Part shown: positions 45,501-56,618 of the stretch, one piece after another
How the letters are laid out: every line of letters starts with the position of its first letter
Position numbering within the stretch: the stretch's first letter is position 1
Assembly (NCBI GenBank): GCA_022836615.1
Contig: MU405272.1
Location: 62,001 to 126,000 of the forward strand
DNA: 64,000 bases
Reading direction: 5' to 3'
DNA from: Annulohypoxylon bovei var. microspora
Taxonomy: Eukaryota > Ascomycota > Sordariomycetes > Xylariales > Hypoxylaceae
Translations under genes and position numbers: made by a program
Notes under the pieces: generated by a model
What the model was told of the DNA's origin: nothing
Database searches by the model: none
Seen by the model: the letters and a program-made list of their open reading frames with translations, nothing else

Positions 45501-46791
45501 GTGCAGAGAGTGCAGAGGGTGCGTTCGCCTTCGTTTGACCTGTGTTAGGACGAGGGTTCCGATCATTTGTTATGATAAAACTAGGTGGGATGGAAGAGAG
45601 ACTAGGATGAGCTACTTCGTTTCTCTCAATACCTCGCTTCTTAGCGATGTTCATAACACGCATCGAATTGAAGGCCCTTGGAGCTTTAGATGGATCATTC
45701 ATAACATCACTTAAACTCGCCCTCTTCTTCCGTTCCTTACCTCCAACAAAAACATTTTTTGTTCGTGCTGGTGGTACGTTTTGCTGGGGTCGGGTGCGTG
45801 TTGCCGTGTGCTTCTTCACCCCAAATTTGTTTGCTAAGCTAGACGTTAATTTAGGAGGCATCCCTGGAGAAGGTTTGGATGCCGTAGTTGGTACTGGAGC
45901 TGGCGCCTTAGCTGGCACCTTAGCTGGCGTCTTAGTTGGTGCCTTCTGATTAGAGGCTTTGCTCATAGAGACTTTAGATGATCCCGCACTCGTGCCTGTG
46001 CTAGGCTTTCTTGCGGTTCCTTGGTATCCGGTTTTGGTGGTGCTGGCTGTTCCGTCGTTTGAGACTCTTCGTTTCTTCTCTGTTGGTTGTGGTGGCGACT
46101 TAGAGGACGATACAGGTGTGGGGGGTCGTGGAGGCGGCTTCTTTTTCTTCGCACCTGGAGTTCCGCCCGCCTCCATTCTAGGCTTTTCGGGGGGTACAGT
46201 TTGGGAGACCTTCTGCTTGGGTACATCTGGAGGTTTGATATCAGATATTACACGACTTGGTTCGGGGTTATCCGTCTCGGGCGCTGTCTCGGGCGTTATC
46301 TCGGGCGCCGTCTCGTCTTGGGCTGGTTCATCTCTGGATGCAATGGAGGGAGAATCTTCTAGTGTAGGAGATTCAAGGGGATCAGGACTGGCAGCTAGCA
46401 AACCGAGACGCTTCCGCTTATCATGGCGTCTCCTCTTTCTCTCCTCTGCAGCTCTGTAGGCCTTGTTATATGCTTCAAGGTCAAAGGGCTTTTGGGTGCC
46501 GGCCTTGATTTTCTCCTTTGCCTCCTCCCAATCAACGAGTATGCCTGGTCCTAAGTGTTTTGTAGGTTCCCAAGTACATTGGTCCAACGGGAAGCCCTCC
46601 CACATTATGAGATATTGCATCTCACCCGGCATATCGGGGTGTGGTCTCTCAGCACAAAGCTCTTCGACAACCCACTCCTTATCGTCATCCTCAGAACCAC
46701 GATCAGTAGAAGTCAAGGAGATGTCATCATCATCATCATCAATCACGTTAGTCTCGGGAGACGCTGATAGACGAGATGAAGAAGATGCCAT
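42544..46791 (-). CDS. Large chromodomain protein with unassigned C-terminal half
   Basis: Exon 1 is 46791-44580 and exon 2 is 44513-42544. The 66-nt intron (GTAAGT..ATTATAG, phase 1) joins KLWLR to SSQPHC, giving 1393 residues. A canonical chromodomain spans about 38-95 (EWVVEELCAERPHP, YLIMWEGFPLDQCTWEPTKH). The aromatic cage Trp39, Trp63 and Phe66 is intact, so binding to methylated histone H3 is expected. Residues 95-520 are Ser/Pro/Lys-rich and disordered-looking. From about 570 onward there are conserved-looking blocks: FGLDFSHFLP, FMLLFPRRE, SWAKFNETVRAGAAGTIILH, LPRVFLLLDNKRCYTFWDL, PFSRGINTWYGLFY, HPWLAVIRPVDPHL and RIELFFWDLHASDRV. I cannot name a family for these. A heterochromatin role (compare CDP-2 or Chp1) is inferred only from the chromodomain. 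Confidence 0.85.
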
Positions 46792-47761
46792 TTTTCAAAG
46801 ATGTCAGGGACGTCGGCCTAGTAAAAATTAGCTCGCGAAGAAAAATCTGAAATCGGAATGATTAATCATACAGAGGTTTTATATTACAGGTCACTTTCTA
46901 ATGATAACCACATTGGAATACGTGTTATATCTCGAAAGTGGCGAAGAGGCGAAATATTGAGGGACGTAGAGGTAAGGTGAGAGGCGAGCATGTCCGACTG
47001 TTAAAGAATCTTTAATTCATTTGATAGGAAATTGAGGGGATGTATCAACCAATATAAATTTATATTAAGCTTAGAATGGTTATTCCGCGGCGTTTTATAT
47101 CTTAAGATCAACGTGGGCGAAGGTTTCGACTCAATATGATAGTATGGTTGATTTGATATGGTAGAGAGGTAAGTAGGTAGGTAATTAGTACAGTTGAAGT
47201 CTGGTCTCTGTGCAGTCTGTTGATATTATGTATGGGATAGGATCTCTGACGCACTGGCCAATTAGGTAATAAAGTTGTTCACAAGAAATACGGTAGCGAC
47301 CACCAACCAAACGTGCCTGCTTATTTTATCTCTTATCATATGTATTAAGCTCCTACATAAGTACAGTACGTAGTGGCGGGCCTTAACCTATTAGAAATGT
47401 GAAATTGAGATTCGTGTTTACTGGATACATTGAGGAGATTTGCATCTTTTTCATAGAGTCACGAGTCTCATTGAATTGAGGTAAATAAGTTGTGCTGCTT
47501 GACTAGGTATCTAACTAAAAGATAAATCTATTATCGACAATGGTCCTCGTCATCTATTCGATATGTATACCAAATATGGCCGAATAGTCAGAAATATGAA
47601 ATCAGGAACATCGCCTGCTAAGAAAAGCTAAATTCATCGACGTGGAAAATATCAACCCATGTAACTTGAAGCCATGGCCGGGATGGCGGCATCTCACATT
47701 ACACAGACAAACAGATAGGGGCGAACAATACGCCACAGGGGCGTTAGCACCAGCCTCTTAC
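46792..47761. other. Intergenic, no gene seen
   Basis: AT-rich sequence with a GTAGGTAGGTAA motif near 47170. No supported frame. Confidence 0.5.
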
Positions 47762-48679
47762 TTAGTAGCGATATTCGCCTTCTGTGCTTCGGTGCCCACT
47801 CGATCGCGGCTTGTTATCATTCCGCTCGTCATCGAGCCATTCTTCAACATTCTTCCAACTACGCGCTCCAAGATCGACTTCACGTTCGACGCCACGGTTT
47901 CTAGCACGGTTGCGGTCGCGTTCTTCCCAAGGGTCCCAGTCCCTCTTCCAACCGGAGCCGTCACCGCTATTGCTGTGTGGGCGCGTGACAAGCTCACGCT
48001 TTTCGACGACGTCGGGGTCCGGTCTGAACTTGCGCTCCCATCTCTCCTGCTTGATCTTCTCCTTCTCGCGGTGTACCTCTAACCGCTTCTCGACCGCGTT
48101 CGCCCCTAGCGCGCCAACAGCCGCTCCGACCACGGTACCAATGAGCTGGTTGCGCTTATGATCCGTATCGTCATGGTGACTGTTGCGTTTGGTCGTGGCA
48201 TCAACTGCTTCCCTAGCAGCTAGGCCACCCACCAGTGCGCCTAGCACGCCAATGCTCAGGCCAGCAGTAGTGTCGCTAAACGTATTATCGACGAAGTTCC
48301 GCGTCTTCTCGATCGGAGTCCGCGCCCGGCCATCATCCGAGTCTTCGCTATCTCCATCTTTATTATATCCTCTTTCCTTTCTTCTTCCACGACTCTGCCG
48401 GCGATACTCAACCGGAGGCGGTAAAGATCTAGGACGAGAGCGCACGTCGATAACCTCTAACTTTGATGGAGATTGAGGTGGATATGTCGTGGTATGCGGT
48501 TCGTAGGTCAGCTGCTTCAGCGGCGGAGCAATATCATATACAGGATTCCCCACAGTTGCGACTCGCCGGCTTTCCTCGTAGCTCGTAGGATAATTACCGC
48601 CCGAATATGCATGGTCGGGCGAACGTTCTCTGTGCCGGCTCGATCGCCCGTGAGAGTAGCCGTCGTCGTAACGCGACAT
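47762..48679 (-). CDS. Glycine-zipper-type protein with charged flanks
   Basis: A single exon of 305 residues starts at ATG 48679. The N-terminal 140 residues are Ser/Arg/Tyr/Pro-rich. Two glycine-zipper segments follow: GLSIGVLGALVGGLAAREAV (about 145-164) and LIGTVVGAAVGALGANAVEK (about 181-200), separated by a His/Asp-rich linker. The last third is highly charged (RWERKFRPDPDVVEKREL). This resembles fungal DUF3824-like glycine-zipper proteins, whose paired segments may associate with or insert into membranes. The exact function is unknown. The start at 48679 is preferred to upstream non-ATG codons. Confidence 0.7.
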   Translation of the reverse strand: MSRYDDGYSHGRSSRHRERSPDHAYSGGNYPTSYEESRRVATVGNPVYDIAPPLKQLTYEPHTTTYPPQSPSKLEVIDVRSRPRSLPPPVEYRRQSRGRRKERGYNKDGDSEDSDDGRARTPIEKTRNFVDNTFSDTTAGLSIGVLGALVGGLAAREAVDATTKRNSHHDDTDHKRNQLIGTVVGAAVGALGANAVEKRLEVHREKEKIKQERWERKFRPDPDVVEKRELVTRPHSNSGDGSGWKRDWDPWEERDRNRARNRGVEREVDLGARSWKNVEEWLDDERNDNKPRSSGHRSTEGEYRY

Positions 48680-50636
48680 AGTTATTTTATTGGTAGGCAA
48701 TTCCGCAAGCGTGTACTAACTGTCGTAATGGTTGGCGGAGATTGATGGGTGATTTAGTGTATACGGCTAGATGCTTTAGATCGTAGTGTATTGAGTATTT
48801 GTGAAACTAAACAGAGTTGCGAAAACAAATGTCCTGGCAGAGCAAGGCGTGCTGAGCCTGGTGACAAACTTATTGTATCCGACAGGTGACAGTAAAAGGC
48901 TCACGCTGAACGGATGAACAAGGCAAACGAAGTAGTAGTCCGTATTATTATCTCACCGGGTTATATTCTGCCTAGGCTCAAGGCACAGGGCGCAGTAGAT
49001 AGGCAATATGCAAAACAGAGAGGAACGAGTTATAACCAACATCAAACCCATTAATATTAATTATTAGTAAAAACTCTCATGAAGAATTACCTCTGATCCC
49101 ACGCCATCATGTCGTACAGTCCAATGCAAGAGTTGATACGTTAGGAGAGTAGCAATGAGTTGACTCCTTGGACGACTGCTTGATGTATCTTGGCTGCTTG
49201 GGTTGGATCAAGTTGGATCATGTTCAGTTGCCTTGTTGCTGGCAGGTGACCATTGGTGGGGCCACTGGCATATGATGTCACGGCCTCCAATTGAACACTT
49301 GATTAATAGGTACATGTACTTGTATGTATGTGGGAGGCCCCGCTGGAGGTCCCTTAAACAAAGTACCTACCTAAGTATCTCTTTACGTAAATACATACCA
49401 AGAACGAAAGAAGCTTCCGAGGTCCGTAAAATAAACGTCAACCTTTCGTAGAAACCGCGCGGTTAGTAGTCAATTCATGCGAGGTTCATGTTTACGAAGT
49501 AGGCTTACAGCGTACAGATTATTACACTTTGAAGCTCATTAGGCATAACCTTTCTGCCTTTATATCTGACCAAAGTGAAAGAATATGCAGGTACCCGAAC
49601 GAAAGCCCAGCCCCAATAAACTGCAAAGTTTCCCTAACAATTCTCATCTAGCTGCTGTAGGTACCGTATTTACATTTTAAAAGCCTCTCCGCGCCACCTA
49701 CTAGAGGTATGTATATGCCTCAGCCTACATGGCGCTTAATATGAGACATTTTACCCGACCACAATATTAAAGAGGCTCTCCTACGATTATAGTTTTATCT
49801 GTACGACGAAAGAATTCTTATAATATTAATTATTCCCACGGCTTCCTCGGCAAGGTAGGAAGTTTTACATAATTAAGCATAACACGCAGTTTCATAGTCA
49901 GGGCAATTAATTTCATTACTACCTAATCCCAACGAGCAAGGCTCATTGCAACCGTGGCAAAATGACAAGAGGCCATAATCCCAACTACCTACGGTCCAAT
50001 TACCCCTCCATAATCCGCAACCCAGGAAGATTCCAGAAGTTAGCAGAAAAGGGGTCAGGAGCAGCAGTCAGGACTGGAGATGATGCGGCCAATGTAGAGG
50101 AAGAAAAAGTGAAAGCAAGGACATGAGTTCCACTGATAAATCAGTAAAACTCTCGACCTCATCCGCCAGCAGAACAGAGACAAGGTCCCGATCTATTAAA
50201 GGCAAAAAGGATGGGAGATGTCCACACCCACCCCTCGCAAGATACGAGAGGAGGCGAGTCCACTCAGTCGAAGTGTCGTCTGCAAGAATTAAGGAAAGCC
50301 GAAAAAGCAGATAGGCCAAGCAGGTTACACAACATGTACCACGGCCATCTTAATAACACCTCCCAGCCAAATCCCCTCTCGTCGATAATTTGTCAAAGGA
50401 ACTTCCCATCGGAGCAGAAGTATTCTCTCGGAGACGAAGGAGCTGGGCAATGTCGTATCAAAACGCAAAAAACGAAGAACGTACCCCCTAGTACAGAAAA
50501 GGGGTATGGGTATCATAAGTGTGGTTCTCACCCCTCGATGACTAAAGGCGAAAGGTAGAGACCGTGTGAATTCATCCGTGACTCGTCAATTCGCAACCGC
50601 GAAACACAAGTTCAAGCGGCCCTGGCACCAATCTTT
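48680..50636. other. 2-kb intergenic stretch
   Basis: Frames at 49203-49451 and 50123-50558 are short and show no domains or splice partners. I see no gene. Confidence 0.5.
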
Positions 50637-53209
50637 TTACTGGTGACGTCGACCCATCGTCGGATTCGATCGCAAGGGGTCATAAACCTTCGGCTCGAGA
50701 ACCGGACCGCTGAAGCTGCGCTCGTCCTGCGGGACGTTGATCTGATTCTTGACGCGGTACTCGCCGGGGTGCCTTCCCTTGGGCGGGCTGAGGTTCTCGG
50801 GGTCTCGGTGCAGGGGGCCCGCGTTGGGCGCGCAGCCCGCGTGCGTCCGAGTCGCCGAGCGCTTCTTCCGCATGTCCTTCTCGCGCTCGATCACCACCTT
50901 GAAGAACTGCGACACCTCCGTCAGCGGCACCTGCACGCTCTCCGGGCTGTCAAGCATCAGCATGAGCGTCTGCGCGTCGAGGATGTGCTTCGCGATCACC
51001 GGGTCCGGCTGGCAGTACGTGTGGATGCGCATCGCGCGCGCGTTCATCTTCATGCCGTACAGGCAGCCCTTGATCACGTCCTGGTTCGCCTGGTGGGGGC
51101 CGTAGAAGCGGAAGCTGCCTACGTGCGCCGAGATCATGTCGATCTGGGTCTCGAGATCGTATCGGAATCCGACCACCTTGGGTCGGCCCTTCTGCTGCCA
51201 TCCGTCGGAGATCTTGGCGTGGATGTGCGGGTTCAGACGTCCGCTGTGAAGCTGTATGTTGATGTACGCGCTGAGCGTGTTGCTCAGGATGAACTCTAGC
51301 TCGCAGTACAGCAGGCTCTGCTCGCGCGGGTCGAGCGAGATGTTCAACTCTCGGGCCGTAGGAACTCGGGGCTTTTCGCCTCGGAATTCGGTCATCTCAG
51401 CGGCCTAGAGGATGTTAGTTTAAGCATTTAGCAAATAGGGGTAACGGATACGTACGATTCTTCGAGCCGTCTTCTTGACGGTGCCTATGAAACTCGCATC
51501 CTTCTTCTTTACCACCGGCTTCTTCGTCTGGGAAGCTGTGTCTTCCAGCCATCCCTTGTTACCAATCATGGTCTTCGATCCCATTCGCGTATGCATCAGA
51601 TATGGCGTCAGTGGCGTAAAAGGAGGCGCCTCGAGCTCCTTGCGGCCCTCGTCGACGGGAGAGGCACACGAAGTAACTCCATCATGCGAGGGACCTTGGG
51701 ACACTCGATCACTAGCCTGAAGCGTCTCCGTAGGGTATCCCTGCTCTATCGCAGGCGTAGAACGGGTGCGTTCCATTGCGCCCACAGGATCTCCAACACT
51801 AGCCTGATCATTCTCCTCCTTCCAGACATTGTAACCCTGCAGAATGCTAGTCGCTCGTCCTCGCATCTCGTCCTTTGTGGGAACGTAAAGGGGACTAGGG
51901 GAGGGCTCGTCATAGAATGGCAAGGGGGTGTCGTCCATGTACACCGATGAGCTGCGGTTTGCAACGGCTCGTCCAACGGCCTGTCCAACGGTCTGTCCTT
52001 TCTCGGGCTCGAGTGAATAGACATGGTTGTGGGTAGGCTGAAGGCTCGAAACGGAGCGAACCACGACTCCGTATCGGTTGGTTTCATCAAGATCAAGCGG
52101 GGCGGGGCGACGTCTGTCTCTCGGCTGAGCACTGACTGAGGCAGCCGGCTTGAGGGGAGACTTGTGTCGTGACATGGATCGAGATCGTCCGCGTGACTCG
52201 GTGTCACGTCCGTTGATGATGTCGTTCATTGTCATCGCGTGGGGAAGGCGGTTTTCCATTGTCGTCTCCAGTACGGGGGTGAGGCCTTTGTCACTCTCGT
52301 TCGACTGGAATTCATACGTCTTCTGTAGCGTACGTCCTTGCTCAGGTGTCGGCTGTCGGCTGAGTTGCTGCGGATACGCCTGAGATGCCGAGACACTGTT
52401 GTTACGACTGTGGCTGTAGTACTGTGGATACTGAGGATGCTGGGGTACACCTCCAGAATCCTCCAGGTGAGGGCGCGATGCAACTCGCGCGTGGAAAGGT
52501 TCGTGGCCAGGCTCATGGCCAGGCTCTCTGGTGGCCGCTCGGCCTCGAGTGGTCTCCATCTCGCGAGGGTCGAAGACCTTCACGGGAGTAGGTTGCCTAT
52601 CCTCGTAAGTATTTCTATCAGGTAATGCGTAGTCTTAGTAGTACTTACATATCGGGCAAGTCAGCGAAGCGAACGTGTTTAGACTTTTTGCGAGTAATAG
52701 GAAAGTGGGAAGATGTTTCTTGGAAGAAAGGTGAAGCGCTGCGTGACCGACGTGTAGCTAAAGAGGGGCGTTGTCCTGTAGGCGCGTATATTCTGCCGGT
52801 TAGTCCACCGCTCTCAGGCAGGTCTCCAGGTACAGATGATGAGTAAGTTGCACGAGGCGTCCAGTCCAGCAAAGGACCTAGCAGGTTAGGATCTTGGTTG
52901 TTGCTAGCAACACCACCAAGCCAATTCCAAATTCGTCTTCGGTCTTCTATACCTGCTAGAGAAAATGAATTCAGTACAAGACAGGGGAAGACTAAATTAT
53001 TGGGTTATCCATACAATAGCAACCTACCTTCATTAATGGATAACCCTAAGGAATCATTTCTTGAGCCCACAACCTCCCCATCATCCCCTAAGCAACTATG
53101 ATTAGCCCTGGAGATAACAACCACCTAAGTACGTGATGGCATACCTTTGCCTGCCGTCGCGGGTGCTAGCAGAACTCTGGGCCGCGTATCTCCGTGATGA
53201 AGCACCCAT
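50637..53209 (-). CDS. Uncharacterised five-exon protein with conserved-looking C-terminal domain
   Basis: Exons 53209-53145, 53095-53028, 52952-52649, 52596-51456 and 51404-50637 give 781 residues. An acceptor giving exon 2 from 53107 is also phase-compatible (785 residues). The N-terminus (MGASSRRYAAQSSASTRDGR, then LGDDGEVVGSR, IEDRRRIWNWLGG and LLGPLLDWTPRATYSS) looks structured. Residues 150-520 are Ser/Pro/Gln-rich with RS-like patches (RGRSRSMSRHKS). The last exon (LNISLDPREQSLLYCELEFI, LSNTLSAYINIQLHSGRLNP, VGFRYDLETQIDMISAHVGS, FRFYGPHQANQDVIKGCLYG) reads as a folded domain with no family I can name. This exon is markedly GC-rich, unlike the rest of the gene. Confidence 0.75.
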
Positions 53210-53616
53210 TCGGTGCTCAAATAAACGCCTATTATTTTCAGACGGGATGGTCCACCAAGTTAGTTCTTCAGTTTCATCAAATTATCTGCACATTGCACCT
53301 GTGCATTACGGCTATAACGTACCCTCAACCGGATAGTTCAAATGCGGGATCTGCTCCCGCATTGTGGTCTACTAGTTAGGTACAGCTAAATGCTCAAACG
53401 TCAAGATCACGTTTAGCAATAAGTATCCGTGGGAATTGGACAAGATTGAGGCAATTCGCAAGAAGTTCATGAAATCAGATGGAGAGTATTTCTTTAGAAA
53501 AGAAAAGAAAAGAAAAGAGGGAGGTGAGTTAGAGTCAATTGAAGATCTGCTAAAATTGAACTACATATTAGGTTCACCGTCCTACAACCGCGCCCTAGGC
53601 AATCGGTAGATATTTG
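53210..53616. other. Intergenic with an AAAAG tract
   Basis: A run of AGAAAAGAAAAGAAAAG lies at about 53496-53518. No gene. Confidence 0.55.
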
Positions 53617-55555
53617 TTACTGCACAGTGAGTTTTCCCTGTCGTAAATGTCGTCGACCCCGGCATTTCCATCCAACCCTTTCGTTCAAGTTCCCCGGGCG
53701 AAGCTTCTCCGCCGTCGCCCCTTGAGACACACCACAGAAACGAGGTCTATCAGATTCTACATGAGCAGCCGACTCATCAAGCATTGAGGCCCCCTCTTTC
53801 TCATCATCATTCCGTTGAAAACATTCGTCGTCCACCACTTCATCTACCCTAGTGTAATCGTGATTGGACGTAGGTGACTGATGACTCGGCTCTAACTCAA
53901 CCACAGTAATCTTCCGATGCGGCGTTGGGTTTTCTAACTCAGAGCCTTCCACCGGCATCGTACTAAATTCTATGTTTTTAAAAAGCAAAGAATCTCGTCG
54001 GCGCAATCCACATCTTTGCCTAAAGTATCCACTAATAGTTAGTAGTCATCCATGTACCTAAATTATGTGCGTTTTATATGAACCTTCCTGTGTTTGACGA
54101 CTCGGCCTGGTTAGAAGGCAGGAGTGCCAAGTCGCCTTGGATATTTAGAGCTGGAGGCTCATCTGGTTGTAGTGACACGAATACTGCCCTATCAATGCTC
54201 CGTGGTATAGTTACACTTTGGTCGCCATATGTAGACCTGCTCGTGGTGGTGTAGTTTGGTGATCTCTGAGGAGAGTCGTCGTCATTATCACCACCGACTC
54301 CTGCACTGAAGCCGAAAATCATCCCTTGCCTTTTTGTCGAAGTCCGCTTAAGGGTCACATGATCTTCACTTCTTTTCGGCTTTCCCCCTTCGGATCTACT
54401 ATCAATGTTCAAATCTGTCGCGTCTTGGGATGAGGCACCCACGTGGAACCTTCTGAAAGTAATAGTTGGCTCCCGGGGGCTCCACTGGTAGTCTAATCCT
54501 CCATCGAAGCCTAGCTGCGGCGTAAAGGGGCCACGGAACAACCAGGGCTGTGCTTTGTCTAGCAGCCCATGAGTTGCAGCTTCCACGATTATGTCGGTGG
54601 CCTTTGACTCAGCAGTAGGCATTTGTCTCGAGGATAGATATACAGGTAGCGAGTCACCAGCCTCAACCAGTAAGTACTTCCTGGCAAATATCGCGTTTGG
54701 TACTTGACAACCATCTGGAAAAGGCACTGTAGTGATATCAGGACTACTTCGCTTATCCCAGAACGATGGAACTGTTTGCTCGAACATCAGGGCGCCTGGC
54801 CTCCGGCTACGCCGTCTCTGTTCTGTTTCTGGTTCACGTTTATGTAGTGAGATCCTGTCTGTTAATTTTTGGAGGAGACCAAATCCGGGTGAGTAGCGTC
54901 GAAACCCTTTTCGGTGGCTTGAGGCATCAAGAAGGTTATCTGCGGTCCCTGGGGGTGACGTCTCGCTTGGGCGATCTAAAGAGCTAATGGGTACATCTCG
55001 CTCCTCGATGAGCCTACCTTGAGATCCATACTCGATATCCCATTGTCTTTCGTGGAATTCCTTCGGGTTTGGGCTATTGAGTGAACGAGTGCCATCGTTT
55101 CGCGAAGAGATATATAGCGTATGGTCAATCATCCATGCCTTCCTGTTCCGTATGCAGCTGGGGTCGACTGATACCCGGTCAGTTGAAGGGGATGAGTCGG
55201 ACAATACAAAAGGATATCTAGTTGGGTGTTTCGATCTCCACTGTGCGAGCCGCTGGGTAGGAATTATGGATGAAGTGATGGTGGTCATATGAGGAACGTG
55301 GGGTAGTTCGAGGTCAGCCTATAGACTCTTGTTAGCTTTATCCCCTGATCAGCGAAATTGTGTGGTTCTAACATATCTACGCAGGTGGTCATGCTTCCAC
55401 CGTTGAAAGGCAGCGCCTGGGTCATCCGTGTGTTCACAGTCGACCTCGATCAGTTCATAAAGCACACCACCTGCAAGATCGAGATTCTCGTCGCCAAGAT
55501 GTTCACGTAAAATTAGGAAGATCTGTTGTGGTTTATCAGGAGATGAAGGGTTCAT
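53617..55555 (-). CDS. Uncharacterised three-exon hydrophilic protein
   Basis: Exons 55555-55373, 55318-54084 and 54031-53617 give 610 residues. The joins are RRY|ADLELPHVPH (phase 0) and SNTG|S|GYFRQR (phase 2). The N-terminal 60 residues (IFLILREHLGDENLDLAGGV and LYELIEVDCEHTDDPGAAFQ) look like a small helical domain. The centre has ordered stretches (RYPFVLSDSSPSTDRVSVDP, RKYLLVEAGDSLPVYLSSRQ) amid disordered Ser/Arg-rich sequence, and the tail is polar. No family recognised. A TGA directly precedes the ATG, so this start holds unless an upstream exon at 55889-55709 splices past it; a CAG acceptor at codon 11 would allow that in frame. Confidence 0.65.
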
Positions 55556-55560
55556 TCAAG

Positions 55561-55889
55561 CTACAAAAGGCGAACCTGTTGAATACCGTCTTTGTATTGG
55601 TAGTTTCTCGGAATATGTGCGCAGTATCTTACAAGCACATTGCGGCATTCTAGACAATCGTAAGCTACAGGTCCCTACACGAGACGTATCTAGAAGTCAT
55701 ATACTTACTATCCTCGTGGTAGCCAGTGCGGTTCAGATTATGAATACCAGACCGTTTGTAAGTATTGCCTATATCGTAGGTAGAATCCCCTTCATCGTGA
55801 GTAATATGAATGAGGTCTTTGGTAGCATAATTGCCTTTTCCTGTGGAGATTGCAAGCCCTTTTCCATGATGTGTTGTTCTTGATGTCAT
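55561..55889 (-). CDS. Possible small two-exon gene or upstream exon
   Basis: ATG 55889 opens MTSRTTHHGKGLAISTGKGN and runs to a GTAAGT donor (exon 55889-55709). An acceptor TTGTCTAG with a CTTAC branch site 11 bases upstream gives exon 55649-55561 and 89 residues. Alternatively the second exon ends at a GTAAGA donor and splices into codon 11 of the gene at 53617-55555. Either model is phase-correct. No family recognised. Confidence 0.3.
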
Positions 55890-56618
55890 GGTGTAGATCT
55901 TTAGAAGCGTTGTAGATCTAAGTGAAGGAGGGTTAGCTTGTGTTATAGTTAGATGGTCAAAGAGTAGAAGACATTTGGGCCAAGTTAGATGTCAAAGCGA
56001 GTTCTAGGTGCCGCAAAGAAAGTCAGGCGGTCATGAAGTTGATTGCTGTAGCTTGGAAGATAGGAGGAAGCACTTGAGATATAGTTAGGACTTTCTGATA
56101 CAACGATGGAAGCTTCCCTTTAGCATGTGTCTATGCACTTTCTCAAACACGTATCTGCTTGGCGGCATTATGTTCCTGCTTCTCCTATATAAGCTAAGTA
56201 AATGGGAAGCGCCGGTTGAAGTTGAACTCTATTGTTTAGTGTTTGAATACATATAAACAACTTTGAAGCTAGCAAGAGACAAGTACCTCCGTTAATATAA
56301 CCCATTAGATGGAGGGCACGAATGCGGTCCTAAGTATTTACATCCAGAAGGAGTTGCATGTGATTAGGTACTTACATCCTATAGATAGTTGGAGGTATAT
56401 TTTGTTTTATAATTCCACCCAATGAACATGTTGAGATATCTCCTTAAACGGTCATAATCAATGTCATTGATTTTTAGTTGCCCTCAAGAAATATAAAACA
56501 TTCATTCTTAATCTTAAGGGTGTTCATAATATTTCGGTATATGTAAATTCCACGTAGGTGGAAATCAAGGGGTATACTCATCATAATCTAGCTGATGCTG
56601 AAGCGTCGCATAATATTC
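55890..56618. other. Intergenic, no gene seen
   Basis: AT-rich sequence, probably the promoter region for the genes to its left and 3' flank of the monooxygenase. Confidence 0.5.

Noticed and set aside
45959..46459. 166-codon plus-strand frame rich in Gly/Val/Ser
   Set aside because: Antisense of the Pro/Ser/Lys-rich linker of the chromodomain protein.
50643..51299. 218-codon plus-strand frame
   Set aside because: Val/Leu/Arg/His-rich antisense of the GC-rich last exon of the minus-strand gene.
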